DNA from: Phytohabitans aurantiacus
Lineage (GTDB): Bacteria > Actinomycetota > Actinomycetes > Mycobacteriales > Micromonosporaceae
NCBI RefSeq assembly: GCF_027923225.1
Contig: NZ_BSDI01000004.1
Span: 187,528 to 251,527, forward strand
DNA length: 64,000 bases
Direction of reading: 5' to 3'
Part shown: in pieces, positions 1-7,805 of the stretch
Layout of the letters: each line of letters begins with the position of its first letter
Numbering within the stretch: the stretch's first letter is position 1
Notes under the pieces: generated by a model
What the model saw: only the letters and a program-made list of their open reading frames with translations
Told to the model about the DNA's origin: nothing
The model's database searches: none
Position numbers and translations under genes: made by a program

Positions 1-1
1 C

Positions 2-688
2 GCGGCGTCGCGCGAGCGCCGCTCGTTGGTCGAGCTCTCCCGCGCGCTCGACATCCCCAAGAGCAGCCTGCACGGCATCCTGCGCACGATGGCCCGCCGG
101 CACTGGGTCGAGGTCGATCCCACCGGTACCCGCTTCGGGCTCGGCGTCCGCGCGCTGGAGGTCGGCGCCGCGTACCTCGACGCCGACGACGCGGTCGGCC
201 TGGTGTCCTCCGTACTCGACGACCTGTCCCGGCAGTTCGGCGAGGCGGTGCACCTGGGCCGGCTCGACGGTTCGAACGTGGTCTACCTCGCCAAGCGGGA
301 GTCGGCGCACCGGCTGCGGCTGTACAGCGCGATCGGGCGGCGGCTGCCCGCGCACGCGACCGCGCTGGGCAAGGCACTGCTGGCGCACCAGCCAGGCATT
401 TTGGACGGTCCTCTCCCGCGCTTGACACCGAACACGATCACCGACCCCGACGCCCTGCTCGTCGAGTTGGAAAAGACGCGGGAGCGCGGCTACGCCGTCG
501 ACCGGGAGGAGAACACCGAGGGCATCGTGTGCTTCGCGATGGCGGTGCCGCTCGCCGACCCGCCCACCGACGCGATCAGCCTGTCCGTGCCGGTGCCCCG
601 CGTGGCGCCGGACAGCGAGGAACGGATCACCACCGCACTCGGCCGCTCGATGACCCAGATCCGCGCCGCGCGCAGCATGTTTTCATAA
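2..688 (+). CDS. IclR-family transcriptional regulator (5' truncated by window edge)
   Basis: The frame is open from base 2, so the true start lies outside the window. The first visible residues (VELSRALDIPKSSLHGIL) are the recognition part of the winged helix-turn-helix typical of IclR proteins. The rest matches the C-terminal effector-binding domain: a GxxxLEVGAAYL-like linker, a VHLGRLDG strand and the HATALGKALLA segment that lines the effector pocket. About 20 N-terminal residues are probably missing. IclR proteins bind small aromatic or aliphatic acids and control neighbouring catabolic genes; the likely target is upstream, outside the window. It is followed by an independently controlled cellulase gene 65 bp away. 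Confidence 0.88.
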   Translation, partial: AASRERRSLVELSRALDIPKSSLHGILRTMARRHWVEVDPTGTRFGLGVRALEVGAAYLDADDAVGLVSSVLDDLSRQFGEAVHLGRLDGSNVVYLAKRESAHRLRLYSAIGRRLPAHATALGKALLAHQPGILDGPLPRLTPNTITDPDALLVELEKTRERGYAVDREENTEGIVCFAMAVPLADPPTDAISLSVPVPRVAPDSEERITTALGRSMTQIRAARSMFS

Positions 689-710
689 GCGTGAATATGT
701 CTTAGCCTCA

Positions 711-724
711 TGGGAGCGCTCCCG
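711..724. promoter_or_regulatory. CebR/CelR-like cellulose operator
   Basis: The 14-mer TGGGAGCGCTCCCG matches 13 of 14 positions of the palindrome TGGGAGCGCTCCCA, the known binding site of the LacI-family cellulose-utilisation repressors CebR (Streptomyces) and CelR (Thermobifida). It lies 30 bp upstream of the GH12 cellulase start, where repression released by cello-oligosaccharides is expected. Confidence 0.85.
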
Positions 725-753
725 TCATCCCACCACGTTGCAAGGAGCACCCC

Positions 754-1887
754 ATGAGACGCTCGATCCGTGCGATCGCGGCGGCCGGCCTGTTACTCAC
801 AGGCACGGTCGCTGTCGTCGTAGCCGCCGGCCCGGCACAGGCCGACGTGCGCATCTGTGAGCAGTTCGGCTCCACCACGATCCAGGGCCGCTACGTGGTC
901 CAGAACAACCGCTGGGGTTCCAACGCCGAGCAGTGCATCAACGTCACCAACACCGGCTTCTCGATCGTGAGCCAGCAGGGCAGCGCCGCCACCAACGGCG
1001 CGCCGCTGTCGTACCCGTCGGTCTTCTTCGGCTGCCACTACACCAACTGCTCACCCGGCACCAACCTGCCGCTGCAGGTCAGCCAGATCAGCAGCGCCAC
1101 CAGCAGCATCAACTACGCGTACGCGGGCGGCACCTTCAACGCCTCGTACGACATCTGGCTCGACCCGACGCCCCGGCGTGACGGTGTCAACCAGCAGGAA
1201 ATCATGATCTGGTTCAACCGTCAGGGCCCGATCCAGCCCATCGGCTCCGTCGTCGGCAACACCAACATCGGCGGCCGGACATGGGAGGTCTGGCGCGGCA
1301 GCAACGGCTCCAACAACGTGATCTCCTACGTGGCGCCGTCCGCGATCAGCAGCTGGAGCTTCAGCGTGCTGGACTTCATCAACGACACGCGCAACCGCGG
1401 CCTGATCAACAACTCCTGGTACCTGACCAGCATCCAGGCCGGCTTCGAACCGTGGAACGGCGGCACCGGACTCGGGGTCAACTCGTTCTCCGCGGCCGTC
1501 AACCAGGGCACCCCGCCGACCACCCCGGGCACCAGCCCGCCGCCCGCCACGACGCCGCCGCCAAGCGGCTCGGGCGCCTGCCGGGTCGCGTACACCGCGA
1601 ACTCGTGGAACAACGGCTTTACCGGCAACGTCACGGTCACCAACACCGGCTCCGGCACGGTCAATGGCTGGACGCTCGGCTTCACGTTCCCCAGTGGACA
1701 GCAGATCACCAACGCGTGGAACGCGACAGTATCGCAGAGCGGTTCGTCGGTGACGGCCCGCAACGTGGGTCACAACGGCACGCTCGCGCCCGGCGCCAAC
1801 ACGTCCTTCGGCTTCCAGGGCACGCACGGCGGCACCAACCAGTCACCCACAGGCTGGACACTGAACGGTTCCGCCTGCACCACCTGA
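754..1887 (+). CDS. Secreted GH12 endoglucanase with C-terminal CBM2
   Basis: A 377-residue exported enzyme predicted to hydrolyse beta-1,4-glucan. Residues 1-30 are a signal peptide (MRRSIRAIAA start, cleavage after AQA30). Residues 31-250 are a GH12 beta-jelly-roll catalytic domain; the expected nucleophile and acid/base glutamates are E149 in QQEIMIWF and E232 in GFEPW. A Pro/Thr linker (about 252-272) leads to a family 2 carbohydrate-binding module (about 274-377) with the usual paired terminal cysteines and NGWTLGF/NAWNATVSQSG motifs. An AAGGAG ribosome binding site lies 7 bases before the ATG. The upstream CebR/CelR-like box implies induction by cello-oligosaccharides. The gene is monocistronic, closed by the hairpin at 1894-1945. 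Confidence 0.95.
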   Translation: MRRSIRAIAAAGLLLTGTVAVVVAAGPAQADVRICEQFGSTTIQGRYVVQNNRWGSNAEQCINVTNTGFSIVSQQGSAATNGAPLSYPSVFFGCHYTNCSPGTNLPLQVSQISSATSSINYAYAGGTFNASYDIWLDPTPRRDGVNQQEIMIWFNRQGPIQPIGSVVGNTNIGGRTWEVWRGSNGSNNVISYVAPSAISSWSFSVLDFINDTRNRGLINNSWYLTSIQAGFEPWNGGTGLGVNSFSAAVNQGTPPTTPGTSPPPATTPPPSGSGACRVAYTANSWNNGFTGNVTVTNTGSGTVNGWTLGFTFPSGQQITNAWNATVSQSGSSVTARNVGHNGTLAPGANTSFGFQGTHGGTNQSPTGWTLNGSACTT

Positions 1888-1893
1888 TTCAAG

Positions 1894-1945
1894 TGATCAG
1901 GGCGTCCCTCAAGTCGTTAGAACAGCTTGAGGGACGCCCTGATCA
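1894..1945 (+). terminator. Strong hairpin terminator after cellulase
   Basis: A perfect 20-bp inverted repeat (arms 1894-1913 and 1926-1945, 12-nt loop) starts 6 bp after the cellulase stop codon. There is no long T tract, as is common in high-GC actinobacteria. Confidence 0.85.
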
Positions 1946-1981
1946 TGCTGCGGAACGTCGGGGTGTGCGCACAATGGAGTC

Positions 1982-3046
1982 ATGGCCGACCGCCTCGACG
2001 AGTACCGGCGCAAGAGAGACGCGCGCCGCACCCCGGAGCCGGTGCCGTCGAAGACACCAACGGCCAGCGACGACCGCGTGTTCGTCATCCAGCAGCATCA
2101 CGCCCGGCGGCTGCACTGGGACCTGCGGCTGGAGCGCGATGGCGTATTGGTCTCGTGGGCGGTGCCGCGCGGCATACCGCGCGATCCGGCCCGCAACAAC
2201 CTCGCCGTGCAGACCGAGGACCACCCGATGGAGTACCTCGACTTCCACGGCGAGATCCCGGCTGGCGAGTACGGCGGCGGCCGGATGACCATCTTCGACC
2301 GGGGCACCTACGTCACCGAGAAGTGGCGTGACGGCGAAGTGATCGTCGTGCTCGACGGTGAACGGGTGTCCGGCCGGTACGTCCTCTTCCGCACCGACGG
2401 CAAGAACTGGATGATCCACCGGATGGACCCGCCCGAGCCCGGGTGGAGCCCGATGCCGGACACCGTACGGCCGATGCGGCCGGCGCCCGCCGCGCGGCTG
2501 CCCGCCGACGACGAGGCGTGGGGGTACGAGCTGGAGTGGCCGGGCGTGCGCGCGGTCGGCTACGTCTTGGGCGGCCGGCTGCGGCTGCTGTCCGGCGACG
2601 ACATCGACATCACCGAGTCGTACCCGGAACTGCGCGAACTGGCCGAGGCGCTGGCGCCAACGGAGTGCCTCGTCGACGGCATGGTCGTGGCGTTCGACGG
2701 CAACGGACGGGTCAGCGCGGAGGCCCTGCACCCGCGTTCCCGAGTCACCGACGCCAGTGCGGCCCGGCGGCTGGTCGCCCGCACACCGGTGCAGTACCTG
2801 CTCTTCGACGTCCTCTGGCTGGAGGGGCGGTCGACAGTGGACCTGCCGTACGCCGAACGCCGCGAGCTACTGGCGGCCCTGGACCTGGCCGGCCGGTACT
2901 GGCAGACGCCGCCCCACTTCGAGGGAGGCGGCGACGCCGTCCGGCAGGCGAGCCGGGAGCAGGGCCTCGGCGGTGTGGTGGCGAAGCGCCTGGACTCGCC
3001 GTACCTGCCGGGCAAGCGATCCCGCACCTGGCTCAGGATTCGTTAG
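1982..3046 (+). CDS. LigD-type 3'-phosphoesterase fused to a degenerate DNA ligase domain
   Basis: Residues 30-150 form the 3'-phosphoesterase (PE) domain found in bacterial NHEJ LigD, with the signature HHARRLHWDLRLE (H40, H45, D47) intact, so trimming of damaged 3' ends is plausible. Residues 175-354 resemble the adenylation domain of LigD-type ligases, but the nucleotidyltransferase motifs are altered. The motif I lysine is Glu185 (YELEWPGVR instead of KWDG), the motif III glutamate is Met234 (VDGM), the motif IV glutamate is Gly330 (LGGVVAK), and the motif V lysines are arginines (WLRIR). The protein also stops at motif V, so the OB-fold with motif VI is absent. It is probably a repair nuclease with a DNA- or partner-binding pseudoligase. 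No ku gene is in the window. Confidence 0.85.
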   Translation: MADRLDEYRRKRDARRTPEPVPSKTPTASDDRVFVIQQHHARRLHWDLRLERDGVLVSWAVPRGIPRDPARNNLAVQTEDHPMEYLDFHGEIPAGEYGGGRMTIFDRGTYVTEKWRDGEVIVVLDGERVSGRYVLFRTDGKNWMIHRMDPPEPGWSPMPDTVRPMRPAPAARLPADDEAWGYELEWPGVRAVGYVLGGRLRLLSGDDIDITESYPELRELAEALAPTECLVDGMVVAFDGNGRVSAEALHPRSRVTDASAARRLVARTPVQYLLFDVLWLEGRSTVDLPYAERRELLAALDLAGRYWQTPPHFEGGGDAVRQASREQGLGGVVAKRLDSPYLPGKRSRTWLRIR

Positions 3047-3905
3047 GCACGCCCACTTCCAACCAGTGCGCGATCGCCGCCATGTCACGGGAGCCCATGC
3101 CCACGTCGAGCGCGGCCAGCACCGCCGCCCGGTTGGCGGCCGCCTGGGGCATCACCGCCCCGACTCGCTCGGCGAGCTGGCCGATCAGGCCGAGGTCCTT
3201 TGCCACCAGGTCGAGGCTGAACGCGACCGGGGTCTGGTCAGGACGCTCGAAGGCGGCCCGCTTGTACGCCACGAACGGCGAGGCGATCGCGCTGTTGACC
3301 AGTACCTCGTAGGTGGTCTCGCGGGGCACCTCGGCCCGCTCGGCGAGCACCAGCGCCTCGGCGACCGCCTGGTTGATGGCGAGCAGCACCGTGTTGACCG
3401 CGAGCTTGACCACCGCGCCGGAGCCGAGCGGCCCGACGTGGAAGATCTGTGCGGCGAGCGTGTCGAGCACGGGGCGCACCTGGTCGAGCGCGTCTGCCGG
3501 ACCGCCCACCAGAAACGTCAGCTTGCCCTGCTCGACCAGCGGCACGCTGCCCGATACCGGCCCGTCGAGCAGCGCGGCGCCGCGCTCGCCAACCAACTCG
3601 GCCACCCGGTGCACCGTTTCCGGGTCGAGCGTGCTGGTCTCCACCACGACGCTGCCGCCGCGGAGCCCCGCGGCGATGCCGTCGGGCCCGCCGTACGCGT
3701 GCAGCACCGCCGCGTCGTCGGCCAGCGACACGAGTATGGTGTCGGCCCACGCGGCCGCCTCGCGGGCGGTCTCAGCGACCGCGGCGCCCACGGCTTCGGC
3801 CTTTTCGCGGGTGCGGTTGTAGACAACCACATCGTTGCCGGCCTGCTGGAGCCGTGCTGCCATCGCGCTGCCCATCCGGCCAGCCCCGACGATCGCCACC
3901 TTCAT
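3033..3905 (-). CDS. 3-hydroxyisobutyrate dehydrogenase-like NAD(P) oxidoreductase
   Basis: A beta-hydroxyacid dehydrogenase family enzyme of 290 residues. It has the N-terminal Rossmann motif GAGRMGSAM, the substrate-binding DGPVSGS motif, the conserved lysine in VVKLAVN and an all-helical C-terminal domain. The start is chosen at 3905 because that ATG overlaps the stop of the upstream SDR gene (ATGA), as for the other junctions of this operon; an in-frame GTG at 3917 would add four residues. Last gene of the minus-strand catabolic operon; its 3' end overlaps the convergent ligase-like gene by 14 bp. Exact substrate (3-hydroxyisobutyrate, tartronate semialdehyde or another beta-hydroxy acid) cannot be told. 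Confidence 0.85.
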   Translation of the reverse strand: MKVAIVGAGRMGSAMAARLQQAGNDVVVYNRTREKAEAVGAAVAETAREAAAWADTILVSLADDAAVLHAYGGPDGIAAGLRGGSVVVETSTLDPETVHRVAELVGERGAALLDGPVSGSVPLVEQGKLTFLVGGPADALDQVRPVLDTLAAQIFHVGPLGSGAVVKLAVNTVLLAINQAVAEALVLAERAEVPRETTYEVLVNSAIASPFVAYKRAAFERPDQTPVAFSLDLVAKDLGLIGQLAERVGAVMPQAAANRAAVLAALDVGMGSRDMAAIAHWLEVGVPNES

Positions 3906-4579
3906 TTCAGCAACCATCCTCCATCCACGGGCAGGTTGACCCCGTTGACCGACGAGTTGCGCAGCAAAAAGACCACCGCGTCGCGGACGTCGACCATCGT
4001 GGGTAGCCGGCCGGTGGGAGTACGGGACACGACGGCGTCGAGCGGCTTGCCGGTCCAGTACGGGCTGTCGCCGACGATGCCGGGGTGGACGCCGTTCACC
4101 CGGATCGGTGCCAGCTCGCAGGCGAGCGTGTGCACGAGGCCGGTCACGCCACCGTTCACTGTGGACACCGTGGTGGAGCCCGGATAGGGGCGCTGCAGGG
4201 CCTGCCCGCCGAACAGCACGATCGAGCTGTCGGGGTGCATCTTCGGCAGTAACGCGTGCACCACCTCGGTGTACCCGACGAGCTTGAGCGTCACGAGCCG
4301 CACCGCCCGGTCGATCGCGTAGTCGGCCGCGGTGTTGTGGTCCCGCTCGATCGCCGCGAGCACCAGGTGGTCGACCCGCTCGACGCTCGCGAGCGCGGCG
4401 GCGATGCCCTCGGGTTCGGCCAGCTCAAGGGCGGCGCCACGGGCACCGATCTCCTTGGCTATCCCTTCGGTGCGACCCGCGTCCCGACCGGTCAGCACCA
4501 CGTCGTCGCCGGCACCGGCGAAATAGCGCGCCACCTCCAGCCCGATGCCGGAGGTGCCGCCGACAACCACCACACTCAT
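3902..4579 (-). CDS. SDR-family oxidoreductase lacking the YxxxK motif
   Basis: A 225-residue short-chain dehydrogenase/reductase fold protein. The cofactor loop GGTSGIG is at residues 8-14, and the PIRVNGVHPG and C-terminal VNGVNLPVDGG motifs are typical. The region that should carry the catalytic Tyr-x-x-x-Lys reads STTVSTVNGGVTG, so the classical proton relay is absent. Homologous SDRs with an AAVNGA-like sequence at this place are known in actinobacteria, so this is probably a family trait and not decay. Starts with ATGA overlap on the cupin gene and ends with ATGA overlap on the dehydrogenase gene. Confidence 0.8.
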   Translation of the reverse strand: MSVVVVGGTSGIGLEVARYFAGAGDDVVLTGRDAGRTEGIAKEIGARGAALELAEPEGIAAALASVERVDHLVLAAIERDHNTAADYAIDRAVRLVTLKLVGYTEVVHALLPKMHPDSSIVLFGGQALQRPYPGSTTVSTVNGGVTGLVHTLACELAPIRVNGVHPGIVGDSPYWTGKPLDAVVSRTPTGRLPTMVDVRDAVVFLLRNSSVNGVNLPVDGGWLLK

Positions 4580-5463
4580 GGAGCCTCCCGGTCCACAGTC
4601 TCCCGCAGGTACGTCCAGTCGCGGGCGAAACGGTAGGAATGGCGGGACGGTGGCTGCGGTGCCTGAGTCTCCAGCCAGCGCACCGGTCCGTTGCCCGCGT
4701 TGGTGAAGGAGTGCACGCAGCCCACCCCGGCGAACGCCACGTCACCCGGCTCCAGCCGGTACGTGGTGCCGTCGAACGTGGCGTCCGTCGCGCCTTCGAG
4801 GATCAGGTACGTCTCCTCGAACGGGTGGTCGTGCGGCCCAGCGACGCCGTCCGGCTCGTACTGCACCATGAACATCGTGGACAGTTCGGCGCCGAGGTCG
4901 CTGTCGACCATCATCTTCACGGTGATGCCGCTGTAGACGAGCAGCGCGGTGCGCATGCTGGCCGATACCGCGAGCAGGTCCTGGCTCTGCTTGCCCGGCT
5001 CCATGTGCGCCGGCGAGATGTGCCCGAAGGAGCGGTTGCGCGGGTCGCGTGGATCGACGGGTCGCACCGGCCCGTGCCGCAGTGGCGGGACGGCGATGGT
5101 GTCTCCGTCGAACCGCCCTCGCGGCTGCGGCGCCTGCATCCGCGCCCACCGGGCAGGCTCCGAGCCGGGGTTGCGCCACCCGTACGGCACACCGGTCGCC
5201 ACGACGCCGTAGTCGCCCTCGCCGAGCAGGTACGCGCCGTCCGGGGTGTCGAGCACCGCCGAGCCGGACAGCACGTACACGCTCTCCTCGAACCAGTTGA
5301 CGTGAGTCGGCACCGAGGCGCCCGGTGCCAGGGCGCAGATCGCGAACCCGGTGTGCACCGCACCCGGCACCGTCTCGTCCACGATGGACCACCGCGTGTA
5401 CCCATCGCCCAACCCGACGAGGGCCTCCTCAGAGGCCCGCCGCACGACGTGCCGAGAACTCAT
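4576..5463 (-). CDS. Bicupin protein, ureidoglycine aminohydrolase-like
   Basis: Two cupin barrels in 295 residues. The N-terminal barrel has HVNWFEESVYVLSG and a proline-glycine turn (GEGDYGVVATGVPYGW). The C-terminal barrel has the metal-site pattern GPHDHPFEETYLILEG followed by the late histidine in GCVHSF, so it is the likely metal-binding barrel. The two-cupin layout and size resemble (S)-ureidoglycine aminohydrolase (AllE/UGlyAH). The neighbouring amidohydrolase would fit a ureide or cyclic amide pathway, but no other allantoin genes are present, so the substrate is open. Overlaps both neighbours by 4 bp. Confidence 0.75.
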   Translation of the reverse strand: MSSRHVVRRASEEALVGLGDGYTRWSIVDETVPGAVHTGFAICALAPGASVPTHVNWFEESVYVLSGSAVLDTPDGAYLLGEGDYGVVATGVPYGWRNPGSEPARWARMQAPQPRGRFDGDTIAVPPLRHGPVRPVDPRDPRNRSFGHISPAHMEPGKQSQDLLAVSASMRTALLVYSGITVKMMVDSDLGAELSTMFMVQYEPDGVAGPHDHPFEETYLILEGATDATFDGTTYRLEPGDVAFAGVGCVHSFTNAGNGPVRWLETQAPQPPSRHSYRFARDWTYLRETVDREAP

Positions 5464-6812
5464 GCCGGCTGCTTCCTGGCCGCGACGGCGGCGAGCAGGT
5501 GGTCGCGGGAGTTCTCGACGAGCCCGCGCGCCCGGTCGACATCCGCCAGCAGCTTGCCGTCGCGCTTGCGGAACTGGCCGGCCACGAGCACCGACTCCAC
5601 GTTGGACACGTCGGCGCAGAGCGTCACCGCGGTGACCGCGTCGTGCACGGGCGTCACGTTGATGCCGCGGGTGTCGATGAGCACGATGTCGGCCTGCTTG
5701 CCCGGTGTCAGCGATCCGATCTTGTCTTCGAGCCCGACGACGTGCGCCCCGTTGAGGGTCGCCATCTCCAGCATCCGCTCGGCCGTGAGCAGCCCCTCGG
5801 CGGGTTCGTTGCGCTCCCAGAAGGACGCCAGCGCCCGCACCCGCTCCACGCCGAACGCGCTACGTATCTGGGTGAACATGTCGCCCGGCACGGTGGTCAC
5901 CACGTCGATCGACAGGCTGGGGCGCAGGCCGTACTCCATCGACTTGACGATCGGCGGCCAGCCGTGCCCCATCTGGACCTCGACCTGAGGCGCGATGGAG
6001 ATCGTGCCGCCGGTGTCGGCGACGAGTTGCCACTCCTCGTCGCTGAAGTAGCAGCAGTGGATGTACGTCGTGTCGGAACCGAGCATGTTCATCGCGTCGA
6101 GCATCTTGACCATGCCGAACCGGCCGGCCAGCCGTCCCATGCCGACGTGCACGGTGATCGGCAGCCCCAACTCGCGGGCCATCTCCCACTCGGCTTTCAC
6201 CACGTCGTCGACGCAGAAGCCGGGACCGCGGGTGGCCACCGCCATCGTGAGCAGGCCGTCCGAGGACGAGAAGTACGTGTCTCGGACCCGCCGCACATCG
6301 TCCTTCGGAATCACTATCTTGCTTTCGAACCAGTAGTCGGCCAGCGCGAGGTTGGCGCTTCCGTAGGCGTACTGCGCCCGGATGCCGGCTTCCTGCAGCC
6401 CGCGTACCGCCGCGTCGGGGTGCTCGGGCGTGTTGTTGATGTGCGACCAGTCGACGAGGGTGGTGATGCCGGCGTTCAGGCATTCGAGAGAGCCGGCCAG
6501 GTTGCTCGCGTACACGTCTTCCGGCCGGTACACCGGAGCGAACGTGTCGAGCACCTCCACGAAGTAGTCGTCGAGGGTGGCGTTCGGCGCGCAGCCGCGG
6601 ATCGCGGCCTCCCACGTGTGTCTGTGGGTGTCGACGAAGCCCGGAATCACGATCCGGCCGGACGCGTCGACGACCTCGGCGTCGGCGTCGATGTGCCGGT
6701 CGACGGCGACGATCCGCTCGCCCTCGATGAGGATGTCGCCCTCGGGGATCTCGCCGAGGGTCGGGTCCATGCTGAGTATGTGGCCGCCACGAAGAAGAAT
6801 TCGGTCAGGCAT
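5460..6812 (-). CDS. Amidohydrolase, TRZ/ATZ (chlorohydrolase/deaminase) type
   Basis: A 450-residue metal-dependent hydrolase of the amidohydrolase superfamily, subtype related to cytosine/guanine deaminase and atrazine chlorohydrolase. Visible metal ligands: the HxH pair in GFVDTHRH, the histidine of ITVHVGMG, another in YIHCCYF, and the aspartate of LSIDVVTT. N- and C-terminal segments form the usual composite beta-sandwich (ILLRGGHILSMD and GSLTPGKQADIVLID). It would hydrolyse or deaminate a cyclic or N-substituted compound; the substrate is not predictable from sequence. Translationally coupled to the bicupin downstream and 12 bp after the E1 beta gene. Confidence 0.85.
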   Translation of the reverse strand: MPDRILLRGGHILSMDPTLGEIPEGDILIEGERIVAVDRHIDADAEVVDASGRIVIPGFVDTHRHTWEAAIRGCAPNATLDDYFVEVLDTFAPVYRPEDVYASNLAGSLECLNAGITTLVDWSHINNTPEHPDAAVRGLQEAGIRAQYAYGSANLALADYWFESKIVIPKDDVRRVRDTYFSSSDGLLTMAVATRGPGFCVDDVVKAEWEMARELGLPITVHVGMGRLAGRFGMVKMLDAMNMLGSDTTYIHCCYFSDEEWQLVADTGGTISIAPQVEVQMGHGWPPIVKSMEYGLRPSLSIDVVTTVPGDMFTQIRSAFGVERVRALASFWERNEPAEGLLTAERMLEMATLNGAHVVGLEDKIGSLTPGKQADIVLIDTRGINVTPVHDAVTAVTLCADVSNVESVLVAGQFRKRDGKLLADVDRARGLVENSRDHLLAAVAARKQPA

Positions 6813-6824
6813 CGTTGCCTCCTA

Positions 6825-7805
6825 CTAGTAAGCGGAAAGCCGGCGTACCGCCTCGGTGACCTTGTCGACGGTCGGAATCACCTCGGCCTCGAGCGCGTCG
6901 GCGAACGGCAGCGGCACGCACGCCCCGGCGACGCGCTTGATCGGGGCGTCCAGCATCTCGAAGCCTTCATCGGCGACGACCGAGACGACGGTGCCGCCCC
7001 AGCCGCCCTGATACGGGTTCTCCTCCACGACCAGGAGGTGCGATGTGCGCTCCACAGAGGACAGCACGGTGCGCATGTCGAGCGGCACCAGGCAGCGCAG
7101 GTCGATCACCTCGACCGAGATGGCCTCGCCGGCGAGCTGTTCGGCGGCCTTCAGCGCCACCGGTACCGTCGAGGCCAGCCCCACGACCGTGATGTCGGTG
7201 CCTTCGCGCGCCACCGTGGCCTTGCCCAGCTCGACGACGTGGTCGTCCGGCGGGCGCGCGCCGGAGCCGGCGAGCAGCGCCTTGTGCTCGAAGAAGACCA
7301 CCGGGTCGTCGCTGCGGATGGCCGACGCCATCAGGCCGATCACGTCAGCGGGCGTCGACGGTGCGGCGATCTTCAGTCCGGGTACCGTCAGCGCCCAGTT
7401 CTCCACCGCCTGCGAGTGCTGCGCGCCGAAGCCCAGCCCGCCGCCGTTGGCCGTACGGATGACGAGTGGCACGGTCACCTGCCCGCCGGTCATGTACCGC
7501 GCCTTCGGTATCTCGTTGGCCAGGTAGTCCCAGCAACAGGCGAGGAAGTCGCTGAACATGATCTCGGCGACCGGTCGCATCCCGGTCATCGCGGCACCCA
7601 TCGCGGCGCCCACGATGGCCTGCTCGGAGATCGGGGTGTCCCAGATCCGCTGCGGCCCGAACTCCTTGAACAGCCCCACCGTCGTCTTGAAGACTCCTTC
7701 GGCCGCGCCGATGTCCTCGCCGAGACAGACCACAGTGGAGTCGCGCCGCATCTCCCGCGCGATACCCTCGGCGACGGCCTCGCGATAGCTGATCACGTCC
7801 GCCAC
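6825..7805 (-). CDS. 2-oxoacid dehydrogenase E1 component, beta subunit
   Basis: A thiamine-pyrophosphate-dependent E1 beta (PdhB/AcoB/BkdB type), 326 residues. It shows the N-terminal ISYREAVAEGIAREM, the GEDIGAAEGVF loop, DTPISEQAIVGAAMGAA, and the C-terminal VVEENPYQGGWGG transketolase-C region. A GTG at 7805 preceded by GGGAG at 6-nt spacing is taken as start; a GTG at 7796, forming a GTGA overlap with the alpha gene, is the alternative. It pairs with the alpha subunit immediately upstream. No E2 (lipoyl acyltransferase) or E3 gene is in the operon, so either a distant E2/E3 is used or the E1 acts with another electron acceptor. Confidence 0.92.
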   Translation of the reverse strand: MADVISYREAVAEGIAREMRRDSTVVCLGEDIGAAEGVFKTTVGLFKEFGPQRIWDTPISEQAIVGAAMGAAMTGMRPVAEIMFSDFLACCWDYLANEIPKARYMTGGQVTVPLVIRTANGGGLGFGAQHSQAVENWALTVPGLKIAAPSTPADVIGLMASAIRSDDPVVFFEHKALLAGSGARPPDDHVVELGKATVAREGTDITVVGLASTVPVALKAAEQLAGEAISVEVIDLRCLVPLDMRTVLSSVERTSHLLVVEENPYQGGWGGTVVSVVADEGFEMLDAPIKRVAGACVPLPFADALEAEVIPTVDKVTEAVRRLSAY

